From: Crataegus laevigata
Taxonomy: Eukaryota; Streptophyta; Magnoliopsida; Rosales; Rosaceae
Length of the DNA stretch: 64,000 nt
Assembly: GCA_963580275.1 (NCBI GenBank)
Contig: OY756947.1
Coordinates: forward strand, 8,843,001-8,907,000
Reading direction: 5' to 3'
In this document: one piece after another, positions 10,936 to 22,183 of the stretch
How positions within the stretch are numbered: position 1 is the first letter of the stretch
Layout of the letters: the number at the start of each line of letters is the position of its first letter
Notes under the pieces: generated by a model
Database searches by the model: none
Seen by the model: only the letters and a program-made list of their open reading frames with translations
Told to the model about the DNA's origin: nothing
Made by a program: the position numbers and the translations under genes

Positions 10936-12829
10936 CTAATAACTGTTGGTGGGTGGAAGTGGAACCGCTGCTGCATATTGTCTGTCCAGAACCTCAATGA
11001 GCTTCCCAGCGATTGCAGTTGCATACAAACAAGACCCTTCATACATCTGCATAATTAAAACCAAACCCTAATTAATTAAAAACCAAAGTTAAACCAAGCG
11101 AAACTAATCGTGAAATTGTGTTGTTTCTTGCGGTGTGTGTTCTTAGATTACGTTTGACATGTCTGTCCTACATACGTTCTTGATTGTTATCAACGAAGTT
11201 TCATTTGATCTCACGAAAGACAAACAAACCTTGGTATTGAACAAGAAGCTGTAGGAATTGCCAATGTGGCCACCAGCAACATGTTGAAGATCAAGCTGCA
11301 GCTCATCAAGAAGCCTGGACACAAGCAGCAACAGGTTGATCTTCTTCCTCTGCACCAGTTTGATAGTAACTTCATCGTCGATAATGCGGATATCGACTTC
11401 GGTGTATTTGGACTTCCTTTGAAGCCATGAGCTCCTCAGAGAGCCATTGCTATAGGACTGGTCATGATGCTCTCCAAGAGGCTTCACATTACAGCTCTCA
11501 TCGTCTCCGGCGGAACCTCCATCTTGTTCAGTCTTGTGCCTCTTGCTCCTCTCTCTCCCACACCTTTTCTTCTCCACCAGCAACTTCAGCTCGTCCACTG
11601 TCCTCAGAAGCTCGTTTATGTAATCAATTGCATCTCCCAGAATTGATGCTCTATCATTCTTTCCTCCAATTAATTGTACCCAGAAAAATAAATTAAGCAA
11701 AACAAAACACCGAGGAAATGGTGTTTCAATTAAAACTGCAAAACAATTGATGCATTTTTGGTCGCTACATCGTTGATCAAGGATACACTGGATGTGAAAT
11801 TTGTGAATTTTATGTGCGTACCTTTGTTGGGTTTGGAACCAGAGTCTTCAAGATATCGTACTTGCCATTCAAATGCTGTCTCCGTTGGCGCTCAGTGGCA
11901 TAGTGTTTGGTCCCTTTGACGTCTCTTCCTCTCCCATTAGAAGGCATTTCTCTCGAGAACTCCAAAACTCCGCCATCAAACTGCCTCCCAAGACTTCCAT
12001 CTGGATCTGGGTCATACAGAACTCCTCCTCCGCTCCCCTCTCTCTCATCGCCGCCGCTACTGAACAGCGACCCGTTTCCTGAGCCAGGCAAGGTGTACCC
12101 ATGTGGCAGAGATTGAAGCAACTCCCTGAATAATGGCGGCTGTGGAGGGAGGTTCAAATGGGAAAGAGGGTCATAGAGAACGGAAGAAGCTGTCCCCTGT
12201 GGGGTGTCAACGGCGCTGGGGAGGTCTCCGAGGGACCCCAAAGAGCTCGGAAAATTCGAGGTTTTTTGGATGGGGTTTGTGAAGGCGATGGATGCGTTTT
12301 GGAGAAGAGAGGAAGGGGAGCATCTGGGTAAGCTGAAAAGGTTGAGAAGGTCAGTTGGTTGTGGGTATGGAGTAGAAGTAGCAGTACTAGTACCATCCGG
12401 GAATTGTTGGTGCATCTGATCATGGACTCCATGAATATTGCTGTCCCAATTTGTTGGGTGCTCAAAAGATACCAAATGGGAATTGTTGATGTTGTTGTTA
12501 TGGTCAGTGGTGTTGTTGTATGGGTCGTCGACATTGAACCCAAGTTCGTTTTGGAGCTCGATGTCCATGGAGGAATGATGATTTAGGTGACGGTAATGAT
12601 GATAAGAAAGCTCTTCTGTGGAGAGTCTGATGTTTTCTTCGACACCAAACCCGCTGTTGGTGGTGGTGTTATTGCGGTGATGGGTGTCTGAAGAAGGCAT
12701 GAGAACTTGAGGTGGTTGTGGAGGAGGCGGTGGTGGTGGGGAAAGCGGGTTGAGGTCGAGCAAGCTCTCTGCTGCAGATTCAGGGATGGAGTTTGGGTCA
12801 AAGTTGCAACCTGCTGTGTCTTGATACAT
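10936..12829 (-). CDS. bHLH91: bHLH transcription factor of the tapetal bHLH10/89/91 clade
   Basis: Three exons join in frame on the minus strand: 12829-11822, 11658-11230 and 11046-10936, both introns phase 0, giving 515 residues. The N-terminal half is low-complexity (Pro, Asn and His runs). The bHLH domain starts near residue 306. E-box contact residues H309, E313 and R317 are all present, then helix 1 ending in NPTK, then the second helix in exon 2 (NDRASILGDAIDYINELL). The C-terminal ACT-like region follows (VTIKLVQRKKI, LDELQLDLQHVAGG). Family knowledge: Arabidopsis bHLH10/89/91 act redundantly with DYT1 in tapetum and pollen development in the nucleus. The closest clade member is not certain, so the symbol is clade-level. 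A decayed paralogue lies head-to-head 4.3 kb away. Confidence 0.9.
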
Positions 12830-12929
12830 TTTTGGTTTTGGACAAAAACCGTCTCCTTCTTTTGCGTTTTAGGGTCCTTTATTTCTTCACAAGGTGCAAA
12901 ATCAAGAACTGGTGGAGATTGAATTTGGT

Positions 12930-12991
12930 GAGAGAGAGAGAGAGAGTGGTGGTAGGAGAAAGAAAGGACTAGTTAAAATTGCAAGCCTCTG

Positions 12992-13027
<36 letters not shown>
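12930..13027. repeat. (GA)n microsatellites in the bHLH leader
   Basis: Two GA runs lie 100-200 bp upstream of the bHLH start codon, about 12931-12946 and 12996-13027. On the gene strand they are CT-rich leader or promoter repeats, common in plant 5' UTRs. The paralogue at 17 kb has a CT run in a similar place (near 16871-16888), so this predates the duplication. Confidence 0.7.
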
Positions 13028-13029
<2 letters not shown>

Positions 13030-13098
13030 CGTTTCTTTTTCGCAGTGATCTTCCAATTTGGCACAGCAGAGGAGAAGCACTAGCTGGGAGTTTGTTAC

Positions 13099-13262
13099 GA
13101 GAAATTTTTAGATGTGATGGGAACACATATAATATATCACTTGTTTTTCTATAAGTAGTGAAGTTTTTTAATTTGTAAGTAATTAATTTTTTAATATATA
13201 ACTCACTATTTATATAGAAACATATGATATATCACCTCAAGTGACAGTCACACTGAAAAAAT
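13099..13262. mobile_element. MITE copy A (same family as 53236-53390)
   Basis: This segment begins GAAATTTTTAGATGTGATGG and ends with GTCACACTGAAAAA. A related segment at 53236-53390 shares the same start (GAAATTTTTT, TGTGATGGGAA) and end (GTCACACTAAAAAA). The ends are partly inverted, as in a small TIR element. It lies about 270 bp upstream of the bHLH start and may have brought AT-rich sequence into its promoter. Confidence 0.6.
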
Positions 13263-14015
13263 ATCTCAAAATTCCACCAGTGGGTCCACTCTCTTTACTA
13301 AGATCCCATCAGTGGGTCCACTCACAATCTCTGTATTTTTAAAAGAGTGCTGTTGTCTACACATTTATTTTTATTTTTCACGTATCTCTTGTTAATTTTT
13401 ATTTTTTGATATTTTTTGATTCATTTGATTCGAATGTCAAAAATTGAGAAAGATTTGTAAAAGATTAAAAAGAGTGGATATCGCCACCAAAAAATTCTTG
13501 ATTGCTCGCGTGATTTTGCCCTTTCACCCTCTCATTCTTTTTCATTTACTTTTTTCTCCTTCTTATGGGTTATCAACGTTAAGAACTTGTTTGCGTTGAG
13601 AACTTGGGATATACATTGGGGTAGCTATATGGTGGGTGACTGCTTGTAATATTCTCATGACATGTATTTTGAGACTTACCTTAATAATTTTCTAATTCAT
13701 GAGCAAATGCGATGGTGTTTTTCTTGTTACTCGATAATAAGTCATAAAATTTGTTCAATCATTCACGAGTTCAATATAAAAAAATGTAGGAGATGACTTA
13801 TAAAGGTATTGATTTTCTACACTCATTTTCTCTTTATACACTCTTTTAATTTCTTTCAATCTTTCGATTAAATAAATTAAAAGAAAAAAAACGAGAATAT
13901 AAAAATCACTACAGTAAACAAAAACCTTTTGAATATTAATGTGTTAAAATATCTAAGCCCTTTGCATGAATTTTTATAATCCTAATTTCTTTTATCCATG
14001 GTGAGAAACGTGGGT
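13263..14015. other. Intergenic region between bHLH promoter and MITE
   Basis: AT-rich and non-coding. Around 13336-13490 there is weak resemblance to the TCCACACA-type MITEs at 15.4 and 58.7 kb (GAGTGCTGTTGTCTACACA). No gene is supported. Confidence 0.4.
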
Positions 14016-14025
14016 TCTCAAGGTT

Positions 14026-14246
14026 GGAGACAGATTGTCTACCCTCCTTTTATCGTGCCCTTCCCATTCATTTTTATTTGTGCGGTCACAGTTAAGCCAC
14101 GTCAACATTTTATATTAATTTTTTTTATAGAGATAATAAGATAAAAAGTAATAGAAATATAAAATGTTGACGTAATTTAACCGACAGCACAAATAGAAAG
14201 AAGAGATAGAAATGACACGGTAAAAGGAGGGCAGACAATCTGCCTC
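14026..14246. mobile_element. Mutator-type MITE with a 10-bp target duplication
   Basis: A 221-bp element has inverted ends: the left reads GGAGACAGATTGTCTACCCT, the right end in reverse reads GAGGCAGATTGTCTGCCCT. The direct repeat TCTCAAGGTT flanks it at 14016-14025 and 14247-14256. Long inverted ends with a 9-10 bp duplication fit a non-autonomous Mutator-type element. It has no coding content. Confidence 0.75.
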
Positions 14247-14256
14247 TCTCAAGGTT

Positions 14257-14874
14257 TGTTTAAAAGAAGAAACGTTATCTTTTATATACTAAATAATAAG
14301 TTTCTAATATATCCTCAATATTTTGGTAGGACCATTTTGCCATTAAGACAAAATTCAACTGTTAGATTTATACTTGTTTTTGTTCATGTCTGAAACTGTA
14401 ATTTAGAGAATTACTGAATGTTTTTTTGATAATTATAAATTATAAATAGAGCTTTAGTTGAGAGAGACAAATATAAAAGAACTAAAAACAGGAAAACGAA
14501 TAAAGAAAACCTTTTTCGAGTATTTCACGCAAATTTGGTTATTCTCCAAGACTGAGTTTCGGTAGGAGCCCTATTTTTCATACAGTTTATGTGGACCCCA
14601 CTTCTCACTTCTCCCATGCAAACCGCCATCCCAAACTAACCATTCCTACCATTTAACAAGAAAGACTGAATTTTTATTTCATTTTAAATCCTCTCTTATA
14701 TAAAGGACTTACGAGAAATTTTAAGGAATTATCTTAAAGTGAGATTTTTTATGATTTTTTTGTCACCGTATAATTTAACGTTAATTTTTATGCTAATATT
14801 ATAAAAATTATACCAAAAACATGATGTGTTAGAGAGTCTCACTTTTGAGAGAGTTCACTTAGAATTTCTTAGGA
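14257..14874. other. Non-coding intergenic stretch
   Basis: AT-rich sequence with no supported frame, RNA or clear repeat boundary. Confidence 0.45.
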
Positions 14875-15247
14875 CTTAGAGTATCTCCAAATGAGATGTC
14901 AAAATTTTATTTGATGGCTGATGCGGCAAATTAAATACAAGTGTTAAATCCTCTTATTTTTCAATGGATGTGTCAAATATTTATTTTATTGAGCCTAGTG
15001 TTACATTAACTATTAAAAAATAATCAAAATTAGTTTTAGTTTTTATTCTATTGGTTGTTAATGTGACCAATGCATTAAAAAATTAAATTAAATTATTTGA
15101 CTCCTTTGTTTGCTGAAAAAGGCAGCTAGAAAGTAAAGAGTCAAATGAATCACATGCCACATCATAAATGACATATCCATTGAAGAACACTTGAATGTCT
15201 TTTAATTCTATCTGACATATTTGACATCTCACTTGAAGATGGTCTTA
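14875..15247. mobile_element. MITE with inverted ends (TATCTCCAAATGAGATGTC)
   Basis: The left end reads TATCTCCAAATGAGATGTCA and the right end in reverse reads CCATCTTCAAGTGAGATGTC, about 370 bp apart, so they form inverted termini. The interior is AT-rich and non-coding. Superfamily and target duplication are not clear. Confidence 0.55.
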
Positions 15248-15404
15248 CATGCTATAGTTACATTTCTATTGTAGTGTTCCGTGCTAATAATTCAATGTAT
15301 AAATTTATCTCTACACGACGTTGTAGCTTTTAATATAGGACAACATAATAATATTGTATTCATATCATGTAAGTTTACTCTCTCTCGTATAATATCACTT
15401 AAAC

Positions 15405-15545
15405 AAAGGGTGTGCTATCCACACACTCCTTTTTACTTCTCACACACTCCTATTACTTTTTATCCGTTAGATGTTCTTCAATTCATCCGATCCGACGGTC
15501 AAAATCCAAAAAAATGTAAAAAGGGGTGTGTGGAAGAATCTAACT
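15405..15545. mobile_element. Small MITE, CTATCCACACA family, copy 1
   Basis: The left arm (GTGTGCTATCCACACACTCC) and the right arm (AAAAAGGGGTGTGTGG) are inverted, enclosing a TCCGTTAGAT-type core. A relative with the same TGCTATCCACACA start lies at about 58676-58816 in an intron of the AAE19-like gene. Confidence 0.55.
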
Positions 15546-17080
15546 AATTCCATAATAATGAACTGAAAGTTGGACAAGATTGTGCAGATTACTAAATTTT
15601 AAGGTTGTATGTGGCTAGTTGACAACCTTGTCTCCATTTGGTTAGAGAAGTTCTCAATTTTGACTTTTACGGATGCAACGATCATATATGATGTACACGC
15701 ATATCAATCATTTCGACTTATTTCCAAGAAAGTAAACGTGAGATAATTGATATCATTAACTAACATGTTGTTTAGTGTTTAGTCTAAAGTATAGAGAGCT
15801 AAGGTCCTTGATGTTTAGGACGTACACGCATGTCCTAATTGCAGAATGGAAGTGTATAGAACCACACAACTAGCTTGCCTCCCTACAAAGAGTACAGTTT
15901 GATGCATGTAAAATTGGGTTTGGACATTATTATTAACTTGGGGAAACTTTGGTTCTCGTTCTTGATTGACTAAAATTTTAGATTGAAACTTTATTAATTT
16001 GAATACTTTGATTGAATGGTACAAAATGTTAAATTTTAGTATTAATTAAGAAATTTAATAACAAAAATTATTAAATCCTTCCTAAATCATGCAAAAACTA
16101 ATACCAAACAGAGATTTTTAATTTTTTTTCCTCAAATTTGAATTGTGTGAAATCTGATCATATTTTGTATTTTTTTAAAATATGATATTTTATTTTTATT
16201 TTTAAATATTTGTACATTTTACATATATATAACAAAGTGGCACATTATAAGTAGATTATGAGTACAAATAAAAGAAAAAAAAACTATAAATACAAATAAA
16301 AGTTGTAAAATATGGAAAACTAATGAAAATAGCTTGAAAACTTTGAGTTTTAACAATAAGAATAAAATAAAGGGTAAAGTGAATAACATTATAATTGATT
16401 TTTTAGTATAAAAATGTGATTTTTCATTAAAGTGAACAGTACTGTAATTTTTTTAATTAAAGTTCTCAAAAAAAATATGAATACAAATTAAAAAGGGAAA
16501 AATAAAAGGAAAATAAATGAAAATGACTTGAAAACTTTGAGTTTTAATAATAAAAACAAAATAAAAGATAAAATAAATAATACAAGATTGACTTTTTAGT
16601 ATAAAAATATAATTTTTCATTAAAATAAATAATATCAAATGCTTTTCGCTAAAATTAAAAAAAAAATGAACGAATGAAAATGCAAAATGGGCAGGCAGAA
16701 TCAAGAATTTCAGAGAAAAGAGATTGTGAATGGGCCCCACCGATGGGAATCTCAGTAACAAACCCGCAACTGTGCTGCTGCTGTGGCAGATTGCAAAATC
16801 TCAGAGAAAGAGAGTGAGAACAAAACGAAGATACAATTCTCTCGCCTCCACACATATTTGCGGTTTCACTCCTCTCTCTCTCTCTCTCCACAATTCCCTT
16901 TCTACCCCAATCTGTTGTTGATTTTGTGAACAGACAAAGCTGTTGTCAAATTTGAGGCTCTACTAATCTCATACACAAGGTTAGGAACTTAGGACTTTCG
17001 TTTAGTTCTCACCTTATATGGTTTATGTTGTGTAAATGATGCACAAAAAAGGCAGCGGCAAACACAGTCTTTCTCCAAAA
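15546..17080. other. 5' flank of the bHLH paralogue, including a repeat segment
   Basis: 15815-15935 is the second copy of the dispersed segment seen at 9411-9545. From about 15940 to 16640 the sequence is very AT-rich, with two imperfect copies (about 16280-16450 and 16480-16640) of a stretch containing GAAAACTTTGAGTTTTAA. 16720-17080 resembles the promoter and leader of the intact bHLH gene (GGCAGATTGCAAAATC-type start, CT run, TTGATTTTGTG), so the duplication included promoter sequence. Confidence 0.5.
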
Positions 17081-20000
17081 ATGTATTTAGACCAAGGAAC
17101 AAAATATCGACATTATCGGTGAAATATCGCCGATAATTTCGTTTTTTTCACATGGCGATATTTTCATACATATACACATAATTATCGTCATAATATCGCG
17201 ATATTTTTGATATTATAGACAAAATCGCCGAGGCTCCGTCGTCAGAAAACTGTAGCCGAGGCTCCGTCGTCGCAGCTGCCAATATTTGCGCCTCTCTCTG
17301 CAATCCCCGCTCAGACCCATCAAAATCCGCAATCCCTTCTCTTCGGATCCCAAAACCCGCTCGGGTTTAATGGTGCTCGCCGGAGTGTGCGCCACTGTGG
17401 TGGAGGTCACGGTGGGGTGTGGGTGTGGTGTGTCTATGCTCCGGGAAGAAGAGTTGCAGAGATAGGGGGAGAAGAAACAAGGAGAGGAATGAGGGAGAAG
17501 GTTCGAGGGATTGGGGAAGCGGGAAACATGGGGAAGTGGGGGTGTGTGTGTGTGTCTGTTTGCTCTAGGAAGGAGAGATGCAGAGAAGAGAGGGGGCGGG
17601 GAGAACCGGAGAAGAAACAAGGAGAGGGAGGGTGTGTGTGTGTGGAATGAGGGAGAAGGATCGAGAGATTGTGTGTGCGTGTTATCCGAGATAAAAAAAA
17701 CATTGAGAGTGTGTGTGTGTGTGTGTGGCACATGGTTTTGTATGAAACCATGGTTTTGTGTGTGTGTGTGTTATCTGAGAGAAATAAAAAACATTGAGGG
17801 TGTGTGTGTGTGGCACACGGTTTTGTAAGAAAGAATTGGAAGTGACTTTGCTCAGAAGAACCAAAAATTCTGTCAGAGAAGAACCAAAAAAATCTAAAGA
17901 ATTGGAAGTGACTTTGCTTAGAAGAACCAAGAATTGGAAGTAACTTTGCTCAGTTAAATTCATCATGTAATGCATTTCCTTCCAATTTCTTGTGATAAAC
18001 ATAGAGATGATGAAAATAGTGAAAAATTTGAACCTCATAGGAACTCTATGTGGTACTAAGTTACTCATGTACCTTACCATGCAATGTATAAAGTGTAAAA
18101 TATTGTACTAATTCATTATATATAAATGATTATGGTGTGTTTAAACTTCTTTCATTAATTACTACATATTTTCTACATTCACTATGTTTGCCAGCTCGCT
18201 ATATAATCAACTTAAATCAGTTAAATCCATCATGCAATGCATTTCCTTCTAATTTTTTGTGATAAACTAATAGATAATTGACTAAATAAACATCCTACAA
18301 AGTTTCAATAAAAATTTCCAAATTTTTCTTACAATTTCCGTGGTTTCTATATTATTTTTATCGATATCGATAATATCCCGATATTTCTATCGATGTTTCC
18401 GTCTTTTTGGACTATCGATATTTCTGATATCGTCGATATTTTATAACTTGATTTAGACAAAGTAAGCTGCAACTTTGACCCAAACTCCACCCCAGAATCT
18501 GCAGCAGAAAGTGTGCTCAACCACGACCCTCATCCTCCACCACCGCCGCCGCCACAACCACCAGAAGTTCTGATGGAAGAGCTTTCTTATCATCACCATC
18601 ACCAAAATCATCATTCCTCCATGGACGTCGAGCTCCATAACGAGCTTGGGTTCAATGTGGATAACATATACAACACCACCACTGACCATAACGACAATAT
18701 CAATGATTCCCATTTGGTGTCCTTTGAGCACCCAACAAATTGGGACAACAATACTCGTGGAGTACAAGATCAGATGCAGCAACAGTACCAGATGGTACTA
18801 CTTCTGCTACTTCTACTCCATACCCACAACCACCTGACCTTCTCAACCTTTTCAGCTTACCCAGATACTCCCCTTCCACTCTTCGCCAAAACTCATCTAC
18901 CACCTTCACAAACCCCGTCCCCAAAACCTAGAATTTTCTGAGCACTTTGGGGTTCCTCGGAGACCTCCCCAGCGCGGTTGACACCCCACAAGGGACGGTG
19001 TTTTCTGTGCTCTATGACCCGCTTCTCCACTTGGACCTTCCTCCGCAACCGCCATTGTTCAGGGAGTTGCTTCAGTCTCTGCCACATGGGTACACCTTGC
19101 CTGGCTCAGGAAACGAATCATTGTTAAGTAGCGGCGGCAATGAGAGAGGGGATTGGTGGGGGCATTTACCCAGATGATGGCACTATTACTGAGCCTTTTT
19201 TTGAGGATGGAGTTATGGAGTTCTCTAGAGAAATGGGTTCTATTGGAAGAGGAAGAAATCTCAAAGATTCCGAAAACCTTGCCAATGATCGAGTTCGGAG
19301 ACAGCAGTTGAATGACAAGTTCTTCACCTTGAGGAATTTGATTCCCAACCCAACTAAGGTATAGGCACAAATTTTAGAATTCCAAATCTGATCCCAATTT
19401 GAATTTTATGTGGCAGTTTGGCTAGTAGTTTTCTAGTTTTTCCCTCTATTTTTTTTTTTTTTTTGGCTTGATAATTTTATTCTTTCTTAACATTTGTTGC
19501 TTGGGATACAAGAATGATAAATCGTCAATTGTGGGAGATGCAATTGGTTACATAAACGAGCTTCTGAGGACAGTGGATGAGTTGAAATTGCTGGTGGAGA
19601 AGAAAAGGTGTGGGAGAGAGAGGATCAAGAGGCACAGAACTGAACAAGATGGAGGTGCCGTCGGAGACGATGAGACCTACAACATTAAGCGTCTTGGTGA
19701 GCCTCATGATCAGTCCTACAACAATGGCTCTCTGAGGAGCTCATGGCTTCAAAGGAAATCCAAATACACCGAAGTCGATATCTGCATTATCGAAGATGAA
19801 GTTACCATCAAACTGGTGCAGAGAAGATTTGTGTCCAGGCTTCTTGACGAGCTGCAGCTTGATCTTCATCATGTTGCTGGTGGCCACATTGGCAATTCCT
19901 ACAGCTTCTTGTTCAATACCAAGGTTCGTTTTTTTTTCCCCAGTCCGCAATTAGTCTCAAATTTTCCTCTTTTGATAAAACGATATTCTAAACTTGTCTA

Positions 20001-20225
20001 ATATGTGAGAAGGAGAAATCACATTTGTGTGCAACGAGCCAAACACACTTGACCAACTGTGTCCTAATTCACTTAATTAGTTTATTTTTAATTTTTAATT
20101 AGGGTTTGGTCTTAACTTTGCAGATGTATGAAGGGTCTTGCTTGTATGCACGTGCTGTTGCTGGCAAGTTCATTGAGGTTCTGGATGGACAATATTTAGC
20201 AGTTCCAACTGCCGGCAGTTATTAA
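17081..20225 (+). pseudogene. Decayed bHLH10/89/91-type paralogue, split by a transposon
   Basis: This is a head-to-head copy of the bHLH gene at 10.9-12.8 kb. Its ATG and first four codons are at 17081-17092. A hAT-type element (17093-18450) and its target duplication follow, and the reading frame resumes at 18459 with the K-V-S-C-N-F-D-P segment. Exon ends match the intact gene: about 18459-19358, 19513-19923 and 20124-20225. Further damage: a frameshift near 18787, an in-frame TAG at 18929-18931, a frameshift near 19140-19165, and a 5-residue loss in the ACT-like region (LVQRRFVSRLL). In the basic region the E-box contacts H and E are replaced by N (19275-19277) and D (19287-19289). It is clearly non-functional as a full-length factor. 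A truncated helix-ACT protein from exon 2 is conceivable but unsupported. Confidence 0.9.
17093..18450 (+). mobile_element. Non-autonomous hAT-type element A (TATCG-rich ends)
   Basis: This 1358-bp element has inverted ends (left CAAGGAACAAAATATCGAC; right in reverse CAAGTTATAAAATATCGAC) and a perfect 8-bp target duplication ATTTAGAC at 17085-17092 and 18451-18458. Eight-bp duplications with short CA-starting ends fit the hAT superfamily. Subterminal regions are packed with TATCGATA-type motifs, the interior holds (TG)n tracts and GC-rich cargo near 17215-17480, and there is no transposase frame. A second member (39473-41092) shares the right-hand end in opposite orientation. Confidence 0.85.
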
Positions 20226-20290
20226 AAAGGGCATTAGATGGTCCTTGGATTATTGTTTTAAGTTTTTTAAATAGTATCTTTTACTGAAAT

Positions 20291-20931
20291 TGTGACATCC
20301 CACATCACCCAGGGAAGTGATCCTTAAATGTATATTCTCATCCCTACCTAGCACGATGCTTTTTAGGAGCTCACTGGCTTCGGGTTCCGTAGGAACACTG
20401 AAGTTAAGTGAGAAGGGGGCTAGAGCACTCCCATGATGGGTGACCCACTGGGAAATTGCTCGTGAGTTCCCAGAAACAAAACCGTGAAAGCGTAGTCGGG
20501 GTCCAAAGCGGACAATATCGTGCTACAGTGGTGGAGCGGGCCCGGGAAGTGGTTCGCCCCGGGCTGGGATGTGACAATTGGTATCAAAGCCAAACCCTGG
20601 CCGTGGTGTGCTGACGAGGACGTCGGGCCCCTAAGGGGGGTGGATTGTGACATCCCACATCACCCAGGAAAGTGATCCTTAAATGTATATTCTCATCCTT
20701 ACCTAGCACAATGCCTTTTGGGAGCTCACTGGCTTTAGGTTCTGTAGGAACTCCAAAGTTAAGTGAAAAGGGGGCTAGAGCACTCTCATGATGGATGACC
20801 TACTAGGAAGTTGCTCGTGAGTTCCCAGAAACAAAACCTTGAGGGCGTGGTCGGGGCCCAAAGCGGACAATATCGTGCAACGGTGGTTGAGCGGGCTCGG
20901 GAAGTGGTCTACCCCGGGCCGGGATGTGACA
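20291..20931 (+). mobile_element. Cassandra TRIM retrotransposon with 5S rRNA-derived LTRs
   Basis: Two 286-bp direct repeats (20291-20576 and 20646-20931) start TGTGACATCCCACATC and end GGATGTGACA. Only 69 bp lie between them: a primer-binding site resembling TGGTATCAAAGCC at 20579-20591 (initiator tRNA-Met type) and a purine tract AAGGGGGGTGGA before LTR2. Each LTR contains a 5S rRNA-like block (GAAGTTAAGTGAG, then GATGGGTGACCCACTGGGAA in the first copy), the hallmark of Cassandra, whose LTRs are known to carry the polymerase III promoter. Flanks GAAAT/GGAAT are a near-perfect 5-bp duplication. The LTRs differ at many sites, so the insertion is old. It has no protein-coding capacity. Confidence 0.93.
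20378..20465 (+). ncRNA. 5S rRNA-like segment in Cassandra LTR 1
   Basis: This block aligns by eye with the 3' two-thirds of plant 5S rRNA, including the internal promoter region (AGTTAAG... and GATGGGTGACC). It is part of a retroelement LTR, not a functional 5S gene. A second, more diverged copy is in LTR 2 at about 20733-20820. Confidence 0.75.
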
Positions 20932-22150
20932 GGAATGTTGGAGAGTTGGATTGAGTAGTTCACTTTGAGTATTTCACTTGAATATATTATCGATGGTGTT
21001 TTATAAATTTTCTAGAGTCAGAATAAGAATAGTGTTGATTTCATATAAGTAGTTTACTAATTTACTTGAATCGGAATTGAAACTAATTTAATTACTAAAT
21101 TGTCATCGTTCCAAACAAATTCTTTTGGTTTAAAGGTGAATGTAAACTTAGATGTTTAAGCATCGTTTGGTACAAAAGATTGGTTTGTAAAAGATAAATT
21201 ATTATGTTCAAGATATGTTGAATGAAAAAATAATAAAATCATGCCCAACTTTAGACAATGGACATGTCAAAACACTATCCGTTGAACCATTGAATTTTAC
21301 GGTAATGTAGTATTTCACTTCACATGTAAGTGAGAGGTTGTGTACAATTTTTATTAAAGGTGAATTTGAATCAAATTATTATGATTAATCCATTGTAAGG
21401 TTGAACTTACTTTTTCACCATTTAGTGTAGATAATATCAAATGTATGCACAAAACACTAATGTGGAAGAAAACAAGTATTAATGCTGCAGAAAATGTAAT
21501 TCCAGTGCTAACCAAATTCTACATGAAAAATGTGTTTCGTGTTATCAAAGGGTATCAAATTACAAAATCCTACTAATCAAACATTTTATTAACTTTTCAC
21601 CAAATAAAAATGCACATTTTATTGACTGAGATTTTTTTATCGAATACTATATGTGCATTCAACTAAAATTATATTGTACAACTTAAGGACTCGTTTGGAT
21701 GTACTTTTAAAATCACTGAAAGTGCTTTTAGAGAAAATTATTTTAAGTTCTAAAAGCACTTGAAGTGCATTCAACTAAAATTATATTGTAAAACTTTAAG
21801 TGTTTTTTTAGGAAAGATTAGTTTTAAAAACATTTTCACTAAAAACACTTTCAATTATTTTAAAAGCATATCCAAACGAGCTCTAAACCAGTACACTTAC
21901 TAGTTGTTATAGGAAAGAAAATCGGTGAATATAGATCATTGCGATAAAGCGCTATTCGGAAGATATTTTATATTTTAATTTTTAAAATAGAATCGTCAAC
22001 TAGATTTCAATTTAAAATTTTTATTTTTAAAATAAATAAATAACAAGAAAATAAAAAATTAGGGTATTTTCGTCAAACAAAGTGATCAGATTTAAAAAGA
22101 AACAATAAAAATAAAATAAAAAATAAAAATAAAAATAAAAACCCACTCTG
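20932..22150. other. Intergenic region with a GCTCGTTTGGA-type MITE
   Basis: Non-coding. At about 21685-21892 a small element has inverted ends (CTCGTTTGGATGTACTTTTA left, CTCGTTTGGATATGCTTTTA in reverse right). The rest is AT-rich, and nothing else is supported before the LYR gene promoter. Confidence 0.55.
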
Positions 22151-22183
22151 AGCAGCGAACGGAAAGTGAAGTGAGAGAGGAAA

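Noticed and set aside
17387..17828. Overlapping frames in hAT element A (Cys/Val or His/Thr-rich)
   Set aside because: They are produced by (TG)n/(CA)n microsatellites.
20378..20465. Functional 5S rRNA gene
   Set aside because: The sequence is diverged, lacks the 5S 5' third and lies symmetrically in both LTRs of a Cassandra element.
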